A model generated the notes under the pieces. That model was not told the origin of the DNA. It did not search any database and worked only from the letters and a program-made list of their open reading frames with translations. Shown here in pieces: positions 15,227 through 24,075 of a stretch of 40,852 nt of DNA. The stretch's first letter is position 1. Each line of letters opens with the position of its first letter. The translations under genes were made by a program, and so were the position numbers. The DNA lies in contig CALFAK010000087.1 of assembly GCA_937948985.1 (NCBI GenBank), positions 1 to 40,852 on the forward strand. The letters are read 5' to 3'. Source of the stretch: an uncultured Neomegalonema sp. (GTDB lineage Bacteria > Pseudomonadota > Alphaproteobacteria > Rhodobacterales > Rhodobacteraceae).

Positions 15227-15925
15227 ATGATGAAACCTGTTGTCGCCGCAGTTCTGGCCGCCAGCATTGGCCTTCCCACCCTCGCACAGGCCCAGTCGGT
15301 CCGCGTACCCGTCGTGCGTATTCCTGCAACCGTCACAGGCACATGGGTGCTCAACCCCGCCGCTTGCCCTGATATTCGCGAAGACTTCCGCGATGCCCGT
15401 GTGAACACAGGCCGCCGAGACCGCCGTGAAGATCGCCGTGATCAACGCATCATCAACTGCCCGTCCAGCGCCTACACATTCGTCCCCGCGCCGGGCCAAG
15501 CGCCAAACAAGCGCATCAAAGTCGGCCGCGACGGCAGCGCCCGTTTCCTTGAGCCGGGCGAACCTGCGTATGGCAACCGCAATCGCGGCGTTGTGGCGAT
15601 AACCCCTATTGCCCCGGTCTTCTCGACCCCGACATACCAGCAGCCCAGCTACCAGACACCGACCTACGCGCAGCCGCAATATCAGGCGCCGGCACCAACG
15701 TATCAAGCACCCGCTCCAACGTACCAGACGCCGACATATCAACAGCCCGCATATACAGCTCCAACCACGCCGACTTATCAGGCCCCAACATATCAACAGC
15801 CGTCATATCAATCGACGACGACACAACCGACTTACCAGTCAACGACGCCGTCTTATAACTCCGCGCCAACCTACGGCACGACCACGACACAGCCTACATA
15901 CGTCCCTTCTGGCACATATCAGTAA
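15227..15925 (+). CDS. Secreted protein with Tyr/Gln/Pro/Thr repeat tail
   Basis: A 232-aa protein when started at the ATG at 15227, which has GGAG 7 nt upstream; the frame is open further upstream to 15191 without a good site. A signal peptide ('MMKPVVAAVLAASIGLPTLA', cleavage near 'AQAQS') leads to a folded part of about 110 residues with 'TGTWVLNPAACPDIREDF', an Arg/Asp-rich helix and a second Cys in 'NCPSSAYTF', likely a disulfide pair. From about residue 125 to the end there are some 15 repeats of the type 'PTYQ(Q/A)P' ending in 'TTTQPTY'. The repeats resemble disordered, tyrosine-patterned structural or adhesive proteins. Function unknown; the neighbouring gene has similar composition but no close sequence match. 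Confidence 0.8.
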   Translation: MMKPVVAAVLAASIGLPTLAQAQSVRVPVVRIPATVTGTWVLNPAACPDIREDFRDARVNTGRRDRREDRRDQRIINCPSSAYTFVPAPGQAPNKRIKVGRDGSARFLEPGEPAYGNRNRGVVAITPIAPVFSTPTYQQPSYQTPTYAQPQYQAPAPTYQAPAPTYQTPTYQQPAYTAPTTPTYQAPTYQQPSYQSTTTQPTYQSTTPSYNSAPTYGTTTTQPTYVPSGTYQ

Positions 15926-15948
15926 GCTTTCCGTCGCTCTTATCTGTC

Positions 15949-15977
15949 CGGCTCCCATCTTTTCAGGGTGGGAGCCG
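15949..15977. terminator. Bidirectional hairpin between the repeat-protein gene and the SDR gene
   Basis: Nine-bp perfect arms (CGGCTCCCA at 15949-15957, TGGGAGCCG at 15969-15977) with an 11-nt loop lie between two convergent genes. Neither strand has a proper T-run, so it is a candidate shared terminator or an mRNA 3'-end stabiliser. Confidence 0.55.
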
Positions 15978-16000
15978 CGACTAAAACCCACCGCGAAGGG

Positions 16001-16861
16001 TTACTCCCCTAAAAACTGCTCAATCACCTGAGCCTGCATCTTCTTGCCATCCGGGTCCAAATCCGTCTTCAGCGCGCAGAATTGTTCGCCCCATTCAGAA
16101 GTCCGCACCCGGATCGGCGGGTCGTCACTCTCCACGCACCGCATCACCACTTCGGCCACCTCATCGGCTGTCTGATAGATATCCGAACCCGCCTGCCTGT
16201 TTTGAGCGCCGTCAATATATTTCTGCAAAATCGGAAGATATTCATCATCCAGCATCCCGCCGGTTTCCTCGACCTGCTTCATAACATTGGCCGCAAACTC
16301 GGACGAGATACCACCCGGTTCGACAATCGAAAAATTGATACCGAAACTCGGCGAGATATAAGACGCCATCGCTTCAAAATATCCTTCGACGGCGAATTTG
16401 GCACCACAATAGATCTCATTAAACGGCTGCCCCACCAGTCCGCCAACTGACGAGATTGCAATCACATGGCCGCTCCGCTTACGGCGCATATGGCCGATCA
16501 CGGCTTTGGTACAGCGCACAACACCCATGAAGTTCACGTCCATAACCCACTGCATGTCTTCTTCAGAGGCCTGCTCGGTCGAGCGGACAAATCCTGCGCC
16601 CGCGTTATTGATCATCGTATCGATCCGCCCTTCCCGCTCAATGACGCTTGCCACGGCGCGCTCAATCGTATCGCTTTTCTGCACATCCAACTCAAGCAAA
16701 TGCACCTCAACACCCGCTTCGGACGCCGCCGCCTTGATCACTTTCTGCTTCGCCAGATTACGCATTGTCGCATAGACCGTATGCCCGGACTTCGCCGCTT
16801 GGACACTGACACTCACCCCCAAGCCAGATGAAGTCCCTGTAACCAAAACAACTTTCGACAT
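16001..16861 (-). CDS. Short-chain dehydrogenase/reductase (SDR)
   Basis: A 286-aa classical SDR oxidoreductase. The cofactor loop is 'VLVTGTSSGLG' (TGxxxGxG), the structural 'NNAGAG' follows, and the catalytic set is Ser in 'AISSVGG', then 'YCGAKFAVEG' (Tyr-x-x-x-Lys). The segment 'GTSSGLGVSVSVQAAKSG' without an Asp at the end of beta-2 and the following 'ATMRN' suggests NADPH preference. The start at 16861 ('MSKVVLV') is preferred over the upstream in-frame Met at 16909 because the SDR fold begins there. The substrate cannot be inferred. A DoxX-like gene diverges from it with a 92-bp shared upstream region. Confidence 0.87.
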   Translation of the reverse strand: MSKVVLVTGTSSGLGVSVSVQAAKSGHTVYATMRNLAKQKVIKAAASEAGVEVHLLELDVQKSDTIERAVASVIEREGRIDTMINNAGAGFVRSTEQASEEDMQWVMDVNFMGVVRCTKAVIGHMRRKRSGHVIAISSVGGLVGQPFNEIYCGAKFAVEGYFEAMASYISPSFGINFSIVEPGGISSEFAANVMKQVEETGGMLDDEYLPILQKYIDGAQNRQAGSDIYQTADEVAEVVMRCVESDDPPIRVRTSEWGEQFCALKTDLDPDGKKMQAQVIEQFLGE

Positions 16862-16953
16862 GGCGATGGTCCTCATATCTGCATTAAAACTGTGTTCGTC
16901 TTCAAACATAGTTCATGTTTTGATTTTGGCGTGATGATAAATGTGAGAAAAGC

Positions 16954-17292
16954 ATGATCTACTGGATTTCAACGACCGTCTTATCGCTGTTCCTCTTTGC
17001 CAGCGCCCTGTCCTACCTGATCCATGCACCAACGATAGAGGGTGTCAGGCAGTTGGGATTCCCGGACTTTTTCAGGGTCCAGCTTGCAATCCTAAAATTA
17101 TTGGCCGCATTGGTTCTTCTCGCACCGTTCTTTCCGCTACAAGTCAAGGAATGGGCCTATGCGGGTGTTGGATTGTTTCTCCTCACGGCCATAATCGCCC
17201 ATCACGCGCATGGCGACCCTATTTTCTTCAACGTTATCAATGTCTTTTTGCTTTTAATACTCGCCACATCAAACCTCAGCCTCATCCGCTGA
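16954..17292 (+). CDS. DoxX-like membrane protein
   Basis: A 112-aa protein with four predicted membrane helices (about residues 1-22, 40-62, 66-85, 90-110). The pattern 'GVRQLGFPDFFRVQLAILKL' between helices 1 and 2 and 'HHAHGDP' before helix 4 fits the DoxX_2 (DoxX-like) family. These are small inner-membrane proteins of poorly defined redox-related function. The gene diverges from the SDR gene, a frequent partner of DoxX-like genes. Its stop codon is immediately followed, in the same frame, by a relic of a CheB domain. Confidence 0.8.
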   Translation: MIYWISTTVLSLFLFASALSYLIHAPTIEGVRQLGFPDFFRVQLAILKLLAALVLLAPFFPLQVKEWAYAGVGLFLLTAIIAHHAHGDPIFFNVINVFLLLILATSNLSLIR

Positions 17293-17538
17293 CGGTCCCG
17301 ACCACAAAGCGCCATTGCTGTGGTATTATCCGGCCTGTTGAAAGACTGTATGCGCGGGGCGCAGATCATTCACGACATGGGCGGGCATACAATCGTCCAA
17401 GACCCGCAGGAAGCGCAATACCCCAGTATGCCGAACAGCATCATTCACCACGATCACCCCGAAGCCGTCCGCACCGCATCCGAACTCGGCACTTGGCTCG
17501 CGTCAGCCATTGGACGCTCGGAACAGGGTGGTTCTTAG
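17293..17538 (+). pseudogene. Remnant of a CheB-type methylesterase domain (C-terminal end only)
   Basis: The 81 codons after the DoxX stop, in the same frame, read 'IAVVLSGLLKDCMRGAQIIH' then 'DMGGHTIVQDPQEAQYPSMP' and 'NSIIHHDHPEAVRTASELG'. This matches the last part of stand-alone CheB methylesterase domains (pattern VVLSGxxxDGxxGLxxIxxxGGxxIVQDPxxAxYPxMPxxA). The catalytic Asp is kept, but the Gly after it is Cys. The part with the catalytic Ser and His is absent, and no ATG begins it; a GTG at 17320 could start 72 codons. No other chemotaxis gene is near. It is best read as a decayed fragment, although expression of a short peptide cannot be excluded. Confidence 0.7.
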
Positions 17539-17654
17539 CGCGCATTTGGAATGAAAGACTTTGCATAGCACTTCCCCCTTGCACCCGCCCCCGATTAAGA
17601 CTATCTCAATCCTAACAGCGGCTCGTCCATCGGATGATCCACCGGAATTCGCAA

Positions 17655-17677
17655 ACGGGCCGCACGGTCCGTTTTTT
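17655..17677 (+). terminator. Rho-independent terminator just upstream of rimP
   Basis: ACGGGCC (17655-17661) pairs with GGTCCGT (17666-17672) around GCAC, with one G-T pair, followed by a run of T to 17677. It ends 22 bp before the rimP start. It either terminates transcripts from the DoxX side or acts as an attenuator in the leader of the rimP-nusA operon. Confidence 0.75.
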
Positions 17678-17699
17678 CGTTTCTGGGATAACCGCCTTC

Positions 17700-18308
17700 A
17701 TGGATACCGCCCTACTCGTTTCAAAATCACCCGCCGAGGAACGCCTAGTCGATCTCCTCGCCCCCTCCGTTGAGGGGATGGGCTACGAGCTTGTGCGTCT
17801 GCGCATGATCGGCACGCCCGGCGGCGCGGGTGAGGTGACGCTGCAAATCATGGCCGAGCGCCCGGATGGCACGATGGAAATCGACGATTGCGCCACCCTG
17901 TCCGAGGCCGTCTCCGCCATTCTCGATGTTGAAGATCCTATCGACCGCGAATACAGCCTTGAGGTTTCGTCACCGGGCATTGATCGCCCTCTGACCCGCT
18001 CAAAAGATTTCGCCACCTATGCGGGCCACCGCGCCAAAATCGACATGGCGATGCCCGTCGACACCACCACAGGCCCCCGCCGCAAATTTCGCGGTGATCT
18101 GCAAGGGCTGGACGGTGACGCGATTTCGCTGAAACTGGACGATCTGGGCCTTATCGCCCTGCCTTTGCGCGATGTTGCGGATGCAAAACTGCTCATCACT
18201 GACGCCCTGATCGCTGAAAGCCTTAAGAAAAAGCGCGTGCCGGACGCCAGCGCCGCTGATGATGTTGAATACGAGACGGATACAGAATCCGCCGAACGGG
18301 AGGACTGA
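17700..18308 (+). CDS. rimP: Ribosome maturation factor RimP
   Basis: A 202-aa protein needed for 30S subunit maturation. Typical marks are 'EGMGYELVRLRMIG' at the start of the N-terminal alpha/beta domain, 'DDCATLSEAVSAILDVEDPI' and 'YSLEVSSPGIDRPLTRSKDF' (the family signature), then the SH3-like C-terminal domain ('FRGDLQGLDGDAISLKLDD'). An Asp/Glu-rich tail of about 25 residues follows, as in other alphaproteobacteria. The ATG at 17700 is chosen over the in-frame Met at 17634 because the latter would translate through the terminator. It begins the rimP-nusA-ylxR-infB-rbfA operon and ends 3 bp before the nusA ATG. Confidence 0.95.
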   Translation: MDTALLVSKSPAEERLVDLLAPSVEGMGYELVRLRMIGTPGGAGEVTLQIMAERPDGTMEIDDCATLSEAVSAILDVEDPIDREYSLEVSSPGIDRPLTRSKDFATYAGHRAKIDMAMPVDTTTGPRRKFRGDLQGLDGDAISLKLDDLGLIALPLRDVADAKLLITDALIAESLKKKRVPDASAADDVEYETDTESAERED

Positions 18309-18311
18309 CAC

Positions 18312-20006
18312 ATGGCTACCGCTGTTGCCGCCAATAACATGGAACGCCTTCAGATGGCTGAGGCCGTCGCCCGCGAAAAGATGATCGACCGCGCGGTCGT
18401 TATCGAAGCGATGGAGGAAGCCTATCAAAAGGCCGCCCGCTCGAAATACGGTGCTGAATACGACATCCGCGCCAATATCGACCCCAAATCCGGCGAGCTG
18501 ACAATGGCCCGCGTGCGTGAGGTCGTGGAGGAGATCGAAAACTTCTCCACCGAAATCCTGCTTGAAGACGCCCAGACCAAAAACCCCGAGGCCACCTTGG
18601 GCGCGTTTATCTCCGACCCGCTGCCGCCGATGGAATTTGGCCGTGTCGCCGCACAGACCGCTAAGCAGGTCATCGTCCAGAAGGTCCGCGAAGCCGAGCG
18701 CGATCAGCAATTTGAAGAATACAAAGACCGCGTCGGCGAGATCATCAATGGTACCGTCAAACGCGTCGAATACGGCAATGTCGTCGTCGATCTGGGCCGG
18801 GGCGAGGCCGTTGTCCGCCGCGACCAGCAAATTCCACGCGAGATGTTCCGTCAGGGCGACCGCATCCGTGCGCTCGTTCTCGATGTCCGCCGCGAGGCAC
18901 GCGGTCCGCAAATCTTCCTCTCCCGCGCCGCACCTCCCTTCATGGCTGCGCTGTTCATGCAGGAAGTGCCTGAAATCTACGACGGCATTATCGAGATCAA
19001 AACCGTCGCCCGCGACCCCGGCTCCCGCGCGAAAATCGGCGTCATCAGCAGCGACCCCTCCATTGATCCGGTCGGTGCCTGTGTCGGTATGCGCGGTTCG
19101 CGCGTTCAGGCGGTTGTCGGCGAATTGCAGGGTGAGAAAATCGACATCATCCCGTGGTCTGATGATGCCGCAACCTTCCTCGTCAACGCCCTGCAACCTG
19201 CCGAGGTCTCAAAAGTCGTGCTGGACGAGGACGCCGAACGCATCGAAGTTGTCGTCCCCGACGATCAACTCAGCCTCGCCATTGGCCGTCGCGGCCAAAA
19301 TGTTCGCCTCGCCTCACAATTGACGGGCTGGGACATCGACATCATGACCGAGACGGACGAAAGCGAACGCCGTCAGAAGGAATTTGAAGTCCAAACCGCG
19401 ATGTTCATCGAGGCGCTCGATGTTGACGAGATGATCGCCTCTCTGCTGGTTTCCGAAGGCTTCTCGACCCTCGAAGAGGTCGCCTATGTCGATTTCGAGG
19501 AAATCGCCTCTATCGACGGCTTTGACGAGGACACCGCGAGCGAGCTGCAAGCCCGCGCCCACGAACATCTCGAAGCGATCAACACCGCCCACATGAAAAC
19601 CGCCACTGACGCGGGCATGAAGGACGACCTGATCAATTTCGACGGCCTCAGCCCGCCCATGCTGGCTGCACTGGCCGGCGAAGGCATACTCTCGCTGCAA
19701 GACTTCGCCGAGCTGGCCGATTGGGAGCTTTCCGGCGGTTACACCGTGTCAGACGGTCAGCGGATCAAAGACGACGGCATCCTCGAAGAATTCGACATGT
19801 CCGAGTTGGAGGCCCGCAACCTCATCCTGACCGCCCGCGTCGCACTGGGCATTATGACCGAGGACGAGGCCTTCCCTGAAGTCGAAGAGGAATTCGTCGA
19901 AGAGGGTGAAGAACACGAGGAACTGGAAGATATTCCCGCGTCCGAGGCCGACGCCGTCTTCGCCAGCTTCGCAGACGCCCCGGCAGAGGAAGAAGAACCG
20001 ACGTAA
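18312..20006 (+). CDS. nusA: Transcription termination/antitermination protein NusA
   Basis: A 564-aa NusA. The order is an N-terminal RNA polymerase-binding domain (about 1-130), an S1 domain ('GEIINGTVKRVEYGNVVVDLG'), a first KH domain ('GVISSDPSIDPVGACVGMRG', where GMRG is the KH loop), and a second KH domain ('LSLAIGRRGQNVRLASQLTG'). After these come two acidic helix-hairpin-helix repeats ('LVSEGFSTLEEVAYVD', 'LAGEGILSLQDFAELAD') and a very acidic tail. It modulates pausing, termination and antitermination. GGGAGG lies upstream of the ATG within the end of rimP. In many bacteria NusA represses its own operon; the leader hairpin before rimP would allow that here, but it is unproven. Confidence 0.96.
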   Translation: MATAVAANNMERLQMAEAVAREKMIDRAVVIEAMEEAYQKAARSKYGAEYDIRANIDPKSGELTMARVREVVEEIENFSTEILLEDAQTKNPEATLGAFISDPLPPMEFGRVAAQTAKQVIVQKVREAERDQQFEEYKDRVGEIINGTVKRVEYGNVVVDLGRGEAVVRRDQQIPREMFRQGDRIRALVLDVRREARGPQIFLSRAAPPFMAALFMQEVPEIYDGIIEIKTVARDPGSRAKIGVISSDPSIDPVGACVGMRGSRVQAVVGELQGEKIDIIPWSDDAATFLVNALQPAEVSKVVLDEDAERIEVVVPDDQLSLAIGRRGQNVRLASQLTGWDIDIMTETDESERRQKEFEVQTAMFIEALDVDEMIASLLVSEGFSTLEEVAYVDFEEIASIDGFDEDTASELQARAHEHLEAINTAHMKTATDAGMKDDLINFDGLSPPMLAALAGEGILSLQDFAELADWELSGGYTVSDGQRIKDDGILEEFDMSELEARNLILTARVALGIMTEDEAFPEVEEEFVEEGEEHEELEDIPASEADAVFASFADAPAEEEEPT

Positions 20007-20027
20007 CTTGGCCCCGCAACCACTGCC

Positions 20028-20146
20028 ATACTCCGCACCCGGCTTCGCGGAGGACTGGCTCCGGCGGAGTATCCGGCCTCGTTTCTTGAGAGACAGTCTG
20101 TCCATCAATCGAATCTGGATTGCCCGCCTGCGCGGATAATAACACG
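20028..20146. repeat. Composite palindromes between nusA and ylxR
   Basis: A 9-bp inverted repeat ATACTCCGC (20028-20036)/GCGGAGTAT (20064-20072) encloses a smaller CTCCGC/GCGGAG hairpin. It is followed at about 20114-20146 by a degenerate copy, in reverse orientation, of the element at 27147-27176 (common core 'CCGCG-AGGCGGG--ATCCAG'). Confidence 0.55.
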
Positions 20147-20176
20147 GCTCATAAACACCAACCACAGGACACCCCC

Positions 20177-20821
20177 TTGGCGCGAGGACGCAGAGACCGC
20201 ACACTCGAACGGCTCGACGGGCTGGATCGTAAATGCATCGCCACGGGTCAATCCGTGCCGCGCGATGGATTGATCCGCTTTGTCTGCGGCCCGGACGGAT
20301 CGCTCTACCCTGATCCCGCCGAGAAGTTACCCGGTCGCGGCGTCTGGGTCAGCGCAACGCGCGAAGCCGTCGATAAAGCGATCAAAAAACGCCTCTTCGC
20401 ACGCGGTCTCAAAACCACGGTAACGATCCCCGAAGACCTCACGGACACCGTCGAATCACTGCTGCTGAAGCGCCTGACCGATTCGATTGCCCTTGCTAGA
20501 AAAGCGGGCGCGGCGGTTTGCGGCTTTGAACGGGTGCGCGAAGCGTTAAATCGTGGTAATGTGAAGCTGCTTTTCGCCGCCAGCGACGGCGCGGAGGGCG
20601 GTAAATCAAAGCTGCGTGGCATCGATGATGAGGCGATCGGCTATTCCGCGTTGACTTCACGCGAATTGGGCTTGGCCTTTGGCAGGGAAACTGTGATACA
20701 CGCGGCACTTCTTAACGGGGGTGTTTCCAATCGGGTGGCACGGGAAGCGCATCGGTTACGCGGATTCAGGCCATTGCCTGATGCGGAACCAAGCGAAACT
20801 CCGATACAGACCGAACAATGA
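20177..20821 (+). CDS. ylxR: YlxR/DUF448 RNA-binding protein fused to an L7Ae-like domain
   Basis: A 214-aa protein with an N-terminal YlxR (DUF448) domain: 'DRKCIATGQSVPRDGLIRFV' (normally RxCixtgxxxxkxeLiRfV) and 'PGRGVWVSATREAVDKAIKK'. A C-terminal L7Ae-type RNA-binding domain follows: 'SIALARKAGAAVCGFERVRE' and 'NVKLLFAASDGAE'. This two-domain form is normal in alphaproteobacteria and lies between nusA and infB. No ATG starts the domain. A TTG at 20177 with AGGA 7 nt upstream gives 'LARGRRDRTLERLDGLDRKC', a typical N-terminus, and is the likely start; the ATG at 20120 would add about 19 residues encoded by repeat DNA. A nucleoid or tRNA/rRNA-binding regulatory role is known only broadly for the family. 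Confidence 0.85.
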   Translation: MARGRRDRTLERLDGLDRKCIATGQSVPRDGLIRFVCGPDGSLYPDPAEKLPGRGVWVSATREAVDKAIKKRLFARGLKTTVTIPEDLTDTVESLLLKRLTDSIALARKAGAAVCGFERVREALNRGNVKLLFAASDGAEGGKSKLRGIDDEAIGYSALTSRELGLAFGRETVIHAALLNGGVSNRVAREAHRLRGFRPLPDAEPSETPIQTEQ

Positions 20822-20901
20822 TTCTGAGTGGATAACGACCAATGACAAAACCATGAGACTTCATGTGCGGAGGCGACAGCGATGTCGTAGATGAAAGCAA
20901 G

Positions 20902-20928
20902 ACGGGGGTCACGATAGCGATGACCCGT
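20902..20928. repeat. Hairpin in the infB leader
   Basis: An imperfect stem (ACGGG..GTCA against TGACCCGT) lies 14 bp before the infB start, within a 121-bp spacer that otherwise shows only the infB ribosome binding site (AGG at 20933-20935). It looks like another degenerate member of the intergenic palindrome family. Confidence 0.4.
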
Positions 20929-20942
20929 AATCAGGTAGATAA

Positions 20943-23906
20943 ATGAGCGATAGCGACAACGATACTGACTCGACCAAACAAACCAAGACACTCAGCGTAA
21001 AGCGCAGCGTGTCAGAGACCAGCCGCGTGAAACAAAGTTTCTCGCATGGCCGCTCCAAATCCGTGGTGGTTGAGACAAAGCGCAGCAAAGGCAAACTCAC
21101 AGCGCCCGGCGCTGGTGCAGGTGCGGGCGCAACCGGACCCAAAACAACCCGCAAACCCGCCTCAGGGGCACGTCCCGGCGCAAAACCGGGTGCGAAGTCC
21201 GGGGCTGGCGAGACACGGGGCCGCTCAGGTGGCGGCAACAAGGGCGCGATGCTCAAGTCCCTGTCAGATGAGGAATACTCACGCCGCGTCAAAGCGCTCG
21301 AAATGGCGAAAAAAGCCGCTGCCGCTCAGGAAAAAGCAAAAGCCGAGGCTGATAAAGCCGCTGCTGCCGCCGAGGCGGAGCGCGTAAAAGCGGACGCCGA
21401 AGCGGCAAAAGCCGCCGCTGCCGAGGCCGCGAAAGCCGAGGCTGAAGCCGCCGCTGCAAAAGCCGCCGAGGATGCTGCTGCCGCGAAAGCCGCAGAGGAA
21501 GCCGAAAAAGCCGCTGCAAAGGCAAAACCCGCTGCAAAACCGAAAGCGGAAGAAAAAACCGCAGAGCCTGAGGCTGAAGAAACAAAGACTGAAAAGCCCA
21601 AAGCCGCGCCAGAAACCAAGGCGAAGGCCGCTAAAAAACCTGCGACGGAAGAAGCGCCCGCAGCGAAAGAAAAAGCACCCGCCAAAACGGCAGACAAAGA
21701 GCCGGAGGCCGCTGAAGAAGAAGAACCCCGCCGCCGCGTCCGTCAGGATGACGGCGTCAAGACGGGTTCGGCTGTGGATATTTCCGCTCTCACCGCCGCT
21801 CTGCCGGGACCGAAAATCATCTCGCGCGCCCCGCCAAAACCAAAAGCTCCCCCCGCTCAGGAGGCCGCTGCCGAAGCCGGCCCTCCCGGTGCGCGTTCGC
21901 GGCCCCGCCCGGATGAGAACACCCCGTCCAACCACCGTCCCGCTCGCGGCCCGACCAAATCGGAGCGCGAAGAACGTGGCGTGAAACGCACAATGGACGA
22001 CGGCAAACGCCGTTCGGGCAAACTCACCATTTCGCAAGCGACAGGCGACCAAGAGGGTGGCCGTCGCCGCTCTATGGCATCCATGCGCCGTCGTCAGGAA
22101 CGCGAGAAGCGTAAACAACAGTCCAGCGGCCCGGCGGCAAAAGTCTATCGCGATGTGAAAATCCCTGACGCGATCACCGTGCAGGAACTCGCAAACCGCA
22201 TGACCGAACGCTCTGGTGAAGTCATCAAAACGCTCATGAAAATGGGCATGATGGTCACGATCAACGAGCCGATTGACGCCGACACCGCACAGCTGGTGGT
22301 CGAGGAATTCGGCCACAAACCGGTCCGTGTCTCGGAGTCGGACGTTGAAATCGGTCTCGACATTGTTGAGGATGACGATAACGCCGCAACCGAACCCCGC
22401 GCCCCGATTGTGACGATCATGGGCCATGTTGACCACGGTAAAACCTCGCTGCTCGACAAGCTGCGCAATGCAAATGTCGTCTCCGGCGAAGCGGGCGGCA
22501 TCACGCAGCATATCGGAGCCTATCAGGTCAAAACCGACAGCGGCGTGGTCACCTTCCTCGATACGCCGGGCCACGCGGCCTTCACCGCCATGCGCGCCCG
22601 TGGTGCGCAGGCAACGGATATCGTCATCATCGTGGTCGCCGCAGACGACTCGGTCATGCCCCAAACTATCGAGGCCATCGCACACTCGAAGGCGGCGGAA
22701 GTGCCGATCATCATCGCGATCAACAAGATGGACCGCCCCGCTGCTGACGCACAACGCGTTCGCACCGAACTGCTCCAGCACGACATTCAAGTCGAAAGCA
22801 TGGGCGGCGAAGTGCAGGACGTTGAGGTCTCGGCCATTACGGGTCAGGGTCTCGATCAACTGCTCGAAGCGATCATCCTGCAATCAGAACTGCTTGATCT
22901 CAAAGCCCGCTCCGACCGCGCCGCCGATGGTGTCGTTGTCGAAGCACAGCTTGATGTCGGTCGCGGCCCCGTCGCAACCGTGCTTGTTCAGCGCGGCACG
23001 CTCAAAGTCGGCGATATCTTCGTCGCAGGTGAGCAATGGGGCAAGGTCCGCGCCCTTGTCGACGATCACGGCAAGCGCACGAAAGAGGCCGGACCATCGG
23101 TTCCGGTTGAGGTTCTCGGCCTGAACGGCACGCCCGAAGCGGGCGACACGCTGGTTGTGGTCGAAAACGAGAAACGCGCACAGGAAGTCTCCGAATACCG
23201 CGCACGCGTCACCCGCGAGAAGAAAGCCGCCCTCGGCGGTGGCCGCACCCTCGATCAGATGCTGGCACAAGCCAAGGCCGACGAAAGCGTCGCCGAACTG
23301 CCCGTGGTCATCAAAGCCGACGTGCAAGGCTCGGCAGAGGCGATCCTTCAGGCGATGGAAAAGGTCGGCAACGACGAGGTCCGCGTGCGCGTGCTGCACT
23401 ACGGCGTCGGCGCGATCACGGAATCCGATGTTACGCTGGCCGAGGCTTCGGGAGCGTCTATCATCGGCTTCAACGTCCGCGCCAATGCCGCCGCCCGCAA
23501 CGCGGCGAACCAGAAGGGCGCGGAAATCCGCTATTACTCGATCATCTACAACCTGTTGGATGATATTAAAGCGGCTGCCGCCGGCCTCCTCTCGCCGGAA
23601 GTGCGCGAAACCTTCATCGGCTACGCGAAGATCTTGCAAGTCTTCAAAGTATCCGGCGTCGGCAACGTCGCGGGTTGTCTTGTCACCGAGGGCGTGGCCC
23701 GCCGTTCCGCAGGCGTCCGCCTATTGCGCGACGATACCGTCATCCACGAGGGCAAACTCAAAACCCTCAAGCGCTTTAAGGACGAGGTCAAAGAGGTCCA
23801 GTCCGGTCAGGAATGCGGTATGGCCTTCGAACGCTACGAAGACATCCGCGCCGATGATGTGATCGAAATCTTCGAGACACAAGAAATCGAGCGGACGCTG
23901 GTTTAA
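20943..23906 (+). CDS. infB: Translation initiation factor IF-2
   Basis: A 987-aa IF-2, the GTPase that places initiator tRNA on the 30S subunit. Near the N-terminus is the alphaproteobacterial '[19 protein letters not shown]' box. A long low-complexity Ala/Lys/Glu/Pro region (about residues 110-270) follows, probably helical or disordered. The second N-terminal fold ('[20 protein letters not shown]') precedes the G domain: G1 'GHVDHGKT' (494-501), G3 'DTPGH' (540-544), G4 'NKMD' (594-597). The C-terminal domains end normally at '[11 protein letters not shown]'. The extended charged N-terminus makes it longer than E. coli IF-2 (890 aa). It is part of the rimP-nusA-ylxR-infB-rbfA operon. Confidence 0.97.
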   Translation: MSDSDNDTDSTKQTKTLSVKRSVSETSRVKQSFSHGRSKSVVVETKRSKGKLTAPGAGAGAGATGPKTTRKPASGARPGAKPGAKSGAGETRGRSGGGNKGAMLKSLSDEEYSRRVKALEMAKKAAAAQEKAKAEADKAAAAAEAERVKADAEAAKAAAAEAAKAEAEAAAAKAAEDAAAAKAAEEAEKAAAKAKPAAKPKAEEKTAEPEAEETKTEKPKAAPETKAKAAKKPATEEAPAAKEKAPAKTADKEPEAAEEEEPRRRVRQDDGVKTGSAVDISALTAALPGPKIISRAPPKPKAPPAQEAAAEAGPPGARSRPRPDENTPSNHRPARGPTKSEREERGVKRTMDDGKRRSGKLTISQATGDQEGGRRRSMASMRRRQEREKRKQQSSGPAAKVYRDVKIPDAITVQELANRMTERSGEVIKTLMKMGMMVTINEPIDADTAQLVVEEFGHKPVRVSESDVEIGLDIVEDDDNAATEPRAPIVTIMGHVDHGKTSLLDKLRNANVVSGEAGGITQHIGAYQVKTDSGVVTFLDTPGHAAFTAMRARGAQATDIVIIVVAADDSVMPQTIEAIAHSKAAEVPIIIAINKMDRPAADAQRVRTELLQHDIQVESMGGEVQDVEVSAITGQGLDQLLEAIILQSELLDLKARSDRAADGVVVEAQLDVGRGPVATVLVQRGTLKVGDIFVAGEQWGKVRALVDDHGKRTKEAGPSVPVEVLGLNGTPEAGDTLVVVENEKRAQEVSEYRARVTREKKAALGGGRTLDQMLAQAKADESVAELPVVIKADVQGSAEAILQAMEKVGNDEVRVRVLHYGVGAITESDVTLAEASGASIIGFNVRANAAARNAANQKGAEIRYYSIIYNLLDDIKAAAAGLLSPEVRETFIGYAKILQVFKVSGVGNVAGCLVTEGVARRSAGVRLLRDDTVIHEGKLKTLKRFKDEVKEVQSGQECGMAFERYEDIRADDVIEIFETQEIERTLV

Positions 23907-23980
23907 CAACAATGATGTCGGGCGCTGCACGCTGCCTGCGTCCGACAAAATACTCAAAACCGATATCCAAAAATCTGTCA

Positions 23981-24052
23981 CCTTCGGACTTGTTCCGAAG
24001 GTCCGGTTCCAACGGAACTACTGCTATGGATCGCCGGAATAAGTCCGGCGAT
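23981..24052. repeat. Three-hairpin REP-like cluster between infB and rbfA
   Basis: Three perfect stems follow one another: CCTTCGGA/TCCGAAGG (23981-24001), GTTCC/GGAAC (about 24006-24018), and ATCGCCGGA/TCCGGCGAT (24030-24052). They fill most of the 169-bp spacer inside an otherwise tight operon. Confidence 0.65.
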
Positions 24053-24075
24053 GACCGTTATACCAAGGCTCAATC

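Noticed and set aside
14722-15925. Tandem Tyr-rich coding repeats considered as a CRISPR array
   Set aside because: The repeats are in frame, imperfect and of amino-acid period, with no constant direct repeat and spacer pattern.
18000-19196. Minus-strand open frame of 398 codons opposite rimP and nusA
   Set aside because: Antisense shadow in high-GC coding DNA; the nusA KH and S1 motifs on the plus strand are unmistakable.
21279-22883. Long minus-strand open frame of 534 codons opposite infB
   Set aside because: It lies wholly antisense to IF-2; its Phe/Gly-rich translation arises from the Ala/Lys/Glu repeat codons on the other strand.
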